A stretch of 26,166 bases of DNA from positions 1 to 26,166 of the forward strand of contig CAZOLJ010000062.1 of assembly GCA_964580575.1 (NCBI GenBank), given 5' to 3'. The notes under the pieces were generated by a model. That model was not told where the DNA came from. It saw only the letters and a list, made by a program, of their open reading frames with translations, and ran no database searches. Position numbers and translations under genes: made by a program. The number at the start of each line of letters is the position of its first letter. Position 1 is the stretch's first letter. This DNA comes from CAVPDE01 sp964580575. Its GTDB lineage: Bacteria; Desulfobacterota; DSM-4660; Desulfatiglandales; HGW-15. Shown one piece after another: positions 22,650 to 26,166 of the stretch.

Positions 22650-23564
22650 CTACTTCACATGCGACATGGGCTGGACAGAGAGCACCGGACACGGCGCCCC
22701 TCTCATCACTCGGCCCGTTGTCGAGCCGACCAAGAGCGTTTCCACGAGACTGTGGCCCCTGACTCCCAACACGACAAGGTCCATGTCATTGACGACCGCG
22801 TACTTGATCAATTCTTCGTGCGGTTGACCGGCCAAGAGGGCCATCACCGGATTGCACCAGGTGCGCGCTTCTTCAGGAACCATGGAGGTGAGCTTTTCCT
22901 GCACGGTTTTCCGCAGCCGCTTCCTGAAGGCTTCTCTGGATTCGGAGGGTTTGATCAAGTCATCGTAGAGCGGAGGCTCCACCACATGGGCGAGATGGAG
23001 ATCAGCCTGAAATTCCTGAGCCAGGCTGAGCCCATACTCGAAAGCCAGGCTGGAGTCCGGCGAAAAGTCGCAACCCACCAGGATCTTCTTGAGCTGGATG
23101 GCCTGGGTTGCAGGAGTCACAAAACCGGGTTCGGGGCTCCGGACGACCCAAAGAGGGCAGGGCAGGGTCCTCATGAGCCGTTCGGTGACAGAACCGAGGA
23201 TCAAACGCTTCAGGCCGGAGCGGCCATGGCTCGCCGCAATGGCGAGGTCTATCTGTTTGTCGGCGGCCAGCCGGGCGATTTCGTTGGCCGGATTGCCCAC
23301 GGTAATCAGAGGTTCCCACTCCAGGGACTCCTGACCCATGAGCCTGGTCATTTCCTTGTGAGCGTAGGTCGTCATTCTGCTCTGCTGCTCTTCCAGAGCA
23401 AAAACCGCCTCCCCGTAAATCGCGGCGGAGGAGAGATCAATGACATGGGACACGTAAAGTTTCGCCTTGAATTCCCTCGCCAGGGCAATGCCATAGGGGA
23501 TGGCATGGTTCGAGAAATCCGAGAAATCCGTTGCGCAAAGGATACGCTTTAAAAGGACTCTCAT
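22650..23564 (-). CDS. Tandem-domain universal stress protein (UspA family)
   Basis: A protein of 304 residues made of two UspA domains in a row (about 1-145 and 155-300). The first starts LKRILCATDFSDFSNHAIPYG and ends with the ATP-binding loop ASHGRSGLKRLILGSVTERL. The second starts LKKILVGCDFSPDSSLAFEYG and ends with GVRGHSLVETLLVGSTTGRV. Both keep the G-x2-G-x9-G-S/T pattern, so both probably bind ATP. Such cytoplasmic proteins support survival under energy, redox or other stress. The ribosome-binding site AAAGGAGGGG is strong and close to ATG 23564. An imperfect hairpin lies in the upstream leader. Confidence 0.95.
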   Translation of the reverse strand: MRVLLKRILCATDFSDFSNHAIPYGIALAREFKAKLYVSHVIDLSSAAIYGEAVFALEEQQSRMTTYAHKEMTRLMGQESLEWEPLITVGNPANEIARLAADKQIDLAIAASHGRSGLKRLILGSVTERLMRTLPCPLWVVRSPEPGFVTPATQAIQLKKILVGCDFSPDSSLAFEYGLSLAQEFQADLHLAHVVEPPLYDDLIKPSESREAFRKRLRKTVQEKLTSMVPEEARTWCNPVMALLAGQPHEELIKYAVVNDMDLVVLGVRGHSLVETLLVGSTTGRVMRGAPCPVLSVQPMSHVK

Positions 23565-23630
23565 GGTTCTCCCCTCCTTTCTGAGTCGGTGCGCTCGTGC
23601 GCTTTACTCAAGAATTATTCATTCCTCCAT

Positions 23631-23654
23631 GAGGATGCAAACTTTTGCGTCCTC
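23631..23654. terminator. Inverted repeat between the acyl-CoA dehydrogenase and universal stress protein genes
   Basis: GAGGATGCAAA (23631-23641) and TTTGCGTCCTC (23644-23654) pair with one mismatch around a tight loop. It lies 43 bases after the acyl-CoA dehydrogenase stop on the - strand. No U run follows, so it may be a terminator, an attenuator or an operator upstream of the stress gene. Confidence 0.4.
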
Positions 23655-23696
23655 AAAAGAATCTTACTGCGTTCTCTCTCTGCAAGCAACAGGAGA

Positions 23697-24926
23697 TTAC
23701 TCATAGACTTTCTCTTCTTCGCCCTCCTCGTCGACGGCATCCAACTCGATGTTGCGCGTGTCTTCCTTCTTGGTCAGAAGCTCCTTGTAAAACTCATGCT
23801 GGACCAGGAGATTCATGACCTCATTGGTTCCGGTCCATATCATTTGAAGCCTGGCGTCGCGGAGAAACCGCTCCACAGGATAGACACTGGTGTAGCCGAT
23901 GCCTCCCATGACCTGCATGCAGTCATTGACTACCGACCAGAGCATCTCGGTGGAGGTTTTCTTCGCCTCTGAGACCATTCTCCTGGACTCCAACCCTTGG
24001 TCCACCTGGCGTGCGGTCACGTAAACAAGACTTCTTGCGGCATCCAGACGGGTCACCCCGTCCGCGATTTTGAAACTCACCGCCTGAAAGTTGCGGATCA
24101 ATTCACCGAAGGCTTTTCTTCTGTTCGAGTACCGTGCCGCGATCTCCAGGCAGGAGCGGGCCATGCCCAGCGAGGCCGCGGCCGTCGTCAGCCTTTCAGG
24201 CACCATCATCCTGTTGAAGACCAAGGCGGCGCCGTGTTCAGGCCCGATCCGGTGATGGTGCGGCACTCTCACGTCTCGAAAATAGATCCGTCCCGTGCCA
24301 CCCCCCCTGGACCCGAGAAGGCCGTAAACATGTTTGACCTCAACACCGGAGTCCCTGTCCACGAGAAAGGCGGAGATGGAGTGATGGGCAGGCGCGTTCT
24401 CAGCGGTCCTGGCATAGACAAGGAAATAGTCTGCTCCTTCCGCCCCCACCACAAAACGCTTCTGGCCGTTCAGCACATAATCGTCCCCGTCTCTTTTGGC
24501 GAGAGTGGTGGCGCCGAAGAAGTCCGAGCCGCCTCTCGGTTCGGTGAGGGCCTCGGCGCAACAGAGTTTCCCCTGCAGGGTGGGTTTGAGGTACTTTTCC
24601 TTCTGTTCCTCTGTGCCGAAGAGGTGGATGGCTTCCCCCACGATGCTCACCAGCGAATAAAGACAGGACAGGCTCGATCCGAGCACCCCCATCTCTTCCA
24701 GGGCCGCCACTTCTCCGGTCCACTTGGCCCCCCGGCCTCCCCATGCCGGCGAGAACCGCAGTCCAAGGAGGTTTCGCGAGGCCGCCTTCTGCAAAAACTC
24801 CTTGGGGAATCGGATTCTCTCGGCGTCCATGTCACGGATGAGGGAACTCGGGACATCCTCTTTGGCAAAGCGCCTGGCTTCAGCCTGGATACCCTTTTCT
24901 TCTTCTGAGAGAAGGAAGTCGAACAT
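23697..24926 (-). CDS. Acyl-CoA dehydrogenase family flavoprotein
   Basis: A protein of 409 residues. ATG 24926 (MFDFLLSEEEK) is chosen because GGGAGG is six bases upstream; ATG 24932 abuts that site. The order is N-terminal helical domain, middle beta domain with signature ALTEPRGGSD (126-135) for FAD binding, and C-terminal helical domain with YSNRRKAFGELIRNFQ and QVMGGIGYTSVYPVERFLRD. The position of the usual catalytic Glu (YEGT in MCAD) is IWTGTNEV with Thr365. The Glu in VPERLTTAA (E244) sits where isovaleryl-CoA dehydrogenase keeps its base, so an IVD-type arrangement is likely. A 25-residue acidic tail extends the C-terminus. It oxidises an acyl-CoA at C2-C3, probably passing electrons to ETF; the substrate is unknown. 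Confidence 0.92.
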   Translation of the reverse strand: MFDFLLSEEEKGIQAEARRFAKEDVPSSLIRDMDAERIRFPKEFLQKAASRNLLGLRFSPAWGGRGAKWTGEVAALEEMGVLGSSLSCLYSLVSIVGEAIHLFGTEEQKEKYLKPTLQGKLCCAEALTEPRGGSDFFGATTLAKRDGDDYVLNGQKRFVVGAEGADYFLVYARTAENAPAHHSISAFLVDRDSGVEVKHVYGLLGSRGGGTGRIYFRDVRVPHHHRIGPEHGAALVFNRMMVPERLTTAAASLGMARSCLEIAARYSNRRKAFGELIRNFQAVSFKIADGVTRLDAARSLVYVTARQVDQGLESRRMVSEAKKTSTEMLWSVVNDCMQVMGGIGYTSVYPVERFLRDARLQMIWTGTNEVMNLLVQHEFYKELLTKKEDTRNIELDAVDEEGEEEKVYE

Positions 24927-24932
24927 GGTCAT

Positions 24933-25151
24933 CCTCCCTAATCTAAAGCGTATCCTCAACACGCCATCTTCAAAGCTGCTGGAGAGGATGCGGAATCCGC
25001 CGATCTCCCCAGTGGACTTCACGTGCGGGCCGATGCAGGCACACGCATCGTAATCTCCCACTCGGATGATGCGTATGCGATCCCCTGTTTCCTCGGGGAG
25101 GCGCTCGAGATTGTACTGGGCCTGGGCTTCTTCCCTGTCCCGGAGAAGATC
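24933..25151 (-). pseudogene. tRNA-editing second-additional-domain (SAD/AlaX-like) remnant without its own start or stop
   Basis: Reading 73 codons in the frame of the acyl-CoA dehydrogenase gives a well-formed SAD-like peptide: LPEETGDRIRIIRVGDYDAC, then ACIGPHVKSTGEIG and GFRILSSSFEDGVLRIRFRL. The C-x3-H of CIGPH matches the zinc ligands of the CGGTH motif in AlaRS/AlaX editing domains. Codon use looks coding. No ATG precedes it in frame, and there is no stop before the acyl-CoA dehydrogenase start. It overlaps the 3' end of the cysteine-rich gene in the -1 frame. It could be the true C-terminus of that gene after an indel, possibly in the A run opposite 25166-25170, or the relic of a separate editing protein. 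Confidence 0.6.
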
Positions 25152-25609
25152 CGGCGGTGGATTTCTTTTTCCAGTTCCCACCCGCAGAGGAGTTCTTCGC
25201 CGGTGGCGGCCAGGAGTTTGCCGTTCTTGATTCCTGCGCTGAGCTTCGGGCACAGGAAATTGACACAGAAGGCGTAGCGGCCATGGAGTTTGCACCCGCT
25301 CTGGCCGACGAAGAAACAGGCTTTCGGACTTTCTCTTTTGCAGGGAAGCGCGACATCCAGCAAGAGGTTGATCAGGAGGAGGACAGGGTCATACCAGTCC
25401 TCGACGCCCTCAAAACAACAGCTTCCCGAGGGGCCTTGAGCGCACTGAGAACAAGCCTTCAGGACACCTTCCTCAGCCATGGCTTCATAAGTGCGGGCAA
25501 TCGCTTTCCGGTAGTCTTCGAGAAGCTCGTGAACTCTCTGGTCTTCCCGGAGAGCATTCCCGTGCGCGTCGTAAAACGCTTTTGCCTTGTCAATCTCCTT
25601 TGCGATCAT
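25019..25609 (-). CDS. Cysteine-rich cytoplasmic protein of unknown function (probably frameshifted near its 3' end)
   Basis: A frame of 196 codons. Residues 1-150 look genuine: a helical N-terminus, then a cysteine-rich core with C53, C56, C64, C65, C90, C98, C106, C115, C120 and C142 (ACSQCAQGPSGSCCFEGVED, CKLHGRYAFCVNFLCPKL). This resembles small metal-binding proteins seen in deltaproteobacteria; I cannot give a function. After about residue 153 (RRIF) the sequence turns into low-quality basic/serine-rich residues. Another frame in the same stretch encodes a SAD-like domain, so the last 40 residues are probably an artefact or mutation. There is no good ribosome-binding site before ATG 25609, and a palindromic repeat starts 12 bases upstream. 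Confidence 0.72.
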   Translation of the reverse strand: MIAKEIDKAKAFYDAHGNALREDQRVHELLEDYRKAIARTYEAMAEEGVLKACSQCAQGPSGSCCFEGVEDWYDPVLLLINLLLDVALPCKRESPKACFFVGQSGCKLHGRYAFCVNFLCPKLSAGIKNGKLLAATGEELLCGWELEKEIHRRIFSGTGKKPRPSTISSASPRKQGIAYASSEWEITMRVPASART

Positions 25610-25620
25610 TGTGTTCTAAC

Positions 25621-25743
25621 AGGTTGCTGAAAAACGCCCATCTACGGCGTTGCCCTCACCCCTCGTCGTTGCGACGTACCACCCTGTACGTCTCACTCCT
25701 CGGGATGTCGGGCGCCTTGTATCTGAGCGTTTTTGAGCAACCT
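25621..25743. repeat. 123-bp palindromic (REP/MITE-like) repeat
   Basis: The ends AGGTTGCTGAAAAACGC (25621-25637) and GCGTTTTTGAGCAACCT (25727-25743) are reverse complements with one mismatch. The interior has further partly complementary segments such as CCTCGTCGTTGCGACGTACC and GTACGTCTCACTCCTCGGG, so the whole can fold into one long hairpin. From memory, very similar palindromes recur many times in Desulfobacterota and related genomes; I could not verify this. It begins 12 bases upstream of the cysteine-rich gene and would lie in its transcript leader. It encodes nothing convincing. Confidence 0.85.
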
Positions 25744-25838
25744 GAGAGCAGGACCTTATTCAGCACCCTGCTAAAGGATAAAAAGTTCTTGAGTAGGTTG
25801 ACTCGTAACGCGGGAAATACCGGAATGTCTTTCATCAC

Positions 25839-25868
25839 AGAATAGGGGAAAAAAAGAGCGGATGTCAA
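25839..25868 (-). promoter_or_regulatory. Leftward sigma70-type promoter for the cysteine-rich / acyl-CoA dehydrogenase genes
   Basis: On the - strand TTGACA (25868-25863, perfect) is followed after 18 bases by TATTCT (25844-25839, four of six). The transcript would carry a leader of about 220 bases that includes the whole 123-bp palindrome before the first start codon at 25609. Confidence 0.5.
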
Positions 25869-25883
25869 CGCTAAAAGGGCTAT

Positions 25884-25912
25884 TTGACACGGAGAATCCC
25901 TCTCTCTATCAT
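25884..25912 (+). promoter_or_regulatory. Rightward sigma70-type promoter
   Basis: TTGACA (25884-25889, perfect) is followed after exactly 17 bases by TATCAT (25907-25912, five of six). This is the best promoter match in the window. It points off the right edge, and it is back to back with the leftward promoter (15 bases between the two -35 boxes). Confidence 0.6.
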
Positions 25913-26166
25913 GCTTTTAACGGGGGTTTCAGCCATGGCTTTTTCTTTGCCAACCTACAAGGCTCCTGACTTCTCCGGGGAAGGTTCGAAGGCAACGGGG
26001 CGGTTGGCGGGATGAGTCCATTTCCGGTTGCGAGCTCGCCACAGAGACCTCACCCCCCGGCCAGGGCTCAACCTAGCGTTGCTCCGCACGCCGCGCGCCT
26101 TGAACCGTGTACCGTCATCCGACGATTTCCGTTCCTGCTTTTCCCTGCACCGCCTCTTCAATCTTT
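25913..26166. other. Right-end region with no recognised gene
   Basis: About 250 bases downstream of the rightward promoter. The first ATG context gives a 26-codon frame (25935-26015, MAFSLPTYKAPDFSGEGSKA...) with only a weak G-rich ribosome-binding site. A second frame opens at 26012 and runs off the window, rich in Pro, Ala and Arg and not like a known protein. This could be an untranslated leader, a small RNA or a leader peptide for a gene beyond the window. I see no tRNA or rRNA. Confidence 0.4.

Noticed and set aside
24933..25295. Acyl-CoA dehydrogenase extended upstream to a 532-residue protein
   Set aside because: The extension overlaps the cysteine-rich gene and includes the SAD-like remnant. 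The GGGAGG six bases before ATG 24926 and the family length support the shorter protein.
25656..25868. Open frame of 70 codons on the - strand upstream of the cysteine-rich gene
   Set aside because: Half of it is the palindromic repeat read as protein, and there is no ribosome-binding site. It is a repeat artefact.
25955..26161. Open frame of 68 codons on the - strand at the right end
   Set aside because: Arg/Lys/Ser-rich translation without a recognised domain or ribosome-binding site, and no promoter facing it nearby.

Overview
The window looks like a scaffold from a draft genome, probably a metagenome bin, because a run of exactly 100 N (2441-2540) sits inside it. Base composition is GC-rich. 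The gene set is a high-affinity branched-chain-type ABC importer, an orphan CooC-type maturation ATPase, a tandem universal stress protein, an acyl-CoA dehydrogenase, cysteine-cluster proteins and serC-asnS. Together these suggest an anaerobic Desulfobacterota-like (deltaproteobacterial) bacterium. That is an inference; no rRNA or marker alignment was possible.

Region 1 (1-8031, + strand) is a type I restriction-modification operon with 1-4 base overlaps between most genes: the C-terminal part of hsdM, a DUF1016 PD-(D/E)xK nuclease, a small unknown protein, hsdS broken by the assembly gap, a four-helix-bundle (S23-type) gene framed by inverted AATTGA-rich repeats, an internally deleted AlbA_2/Schlafen-type regulator, hsdR and a SprT/YgjP-like metallopeptidase. 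The operon is followed immediately by a 248-bp MITE-like element with perfect 16-bp inverted ends (8034-8281).

Region 2 (8282-10519, + strand) carries a small protein with a CarD/Tudor-like N-terminus, a DMT/EamA transporter that looks AT-richer than its neighbours, and a SixA-type phosphohistidine phosphatase.

Region 3 (10520-17098, - strand) is one operon reading right to left: livG, livF, livH, livM, a substrate-binding protein, a creatininase-family amidohydrolase and an asparaginase-family amidohydrolase. A good sigma70-type promoter lies at 17098-17070. The set looks like uptake plus two-step hydrolysis of a small amide or cyclic amide.

Region 4 (17441-21776) has serC-asnS (- strand, one base apart), cooC (- strand) and divergent prmA (+). 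Region 5 (21780-23564, - strand) has a truncated DMT remnant, a membrane-anchored cysteine-cluster protein and a tandem universal stress protein. Region 6 (23697-25609, - strand) has a cysteine-rich cytoplasmic protein and an acyl-CoA dehydrogenase. Between them is a tRNA-editing (SAD) domain remnant in a different frame from the first gene and in frame with the second. A 123-bp palindromic repeat (25621-25743) lies in the leader of this operon, and two well-formed divergent promoters lie at 25839-25912. The right end (25913-26166) has no recognisable gene.
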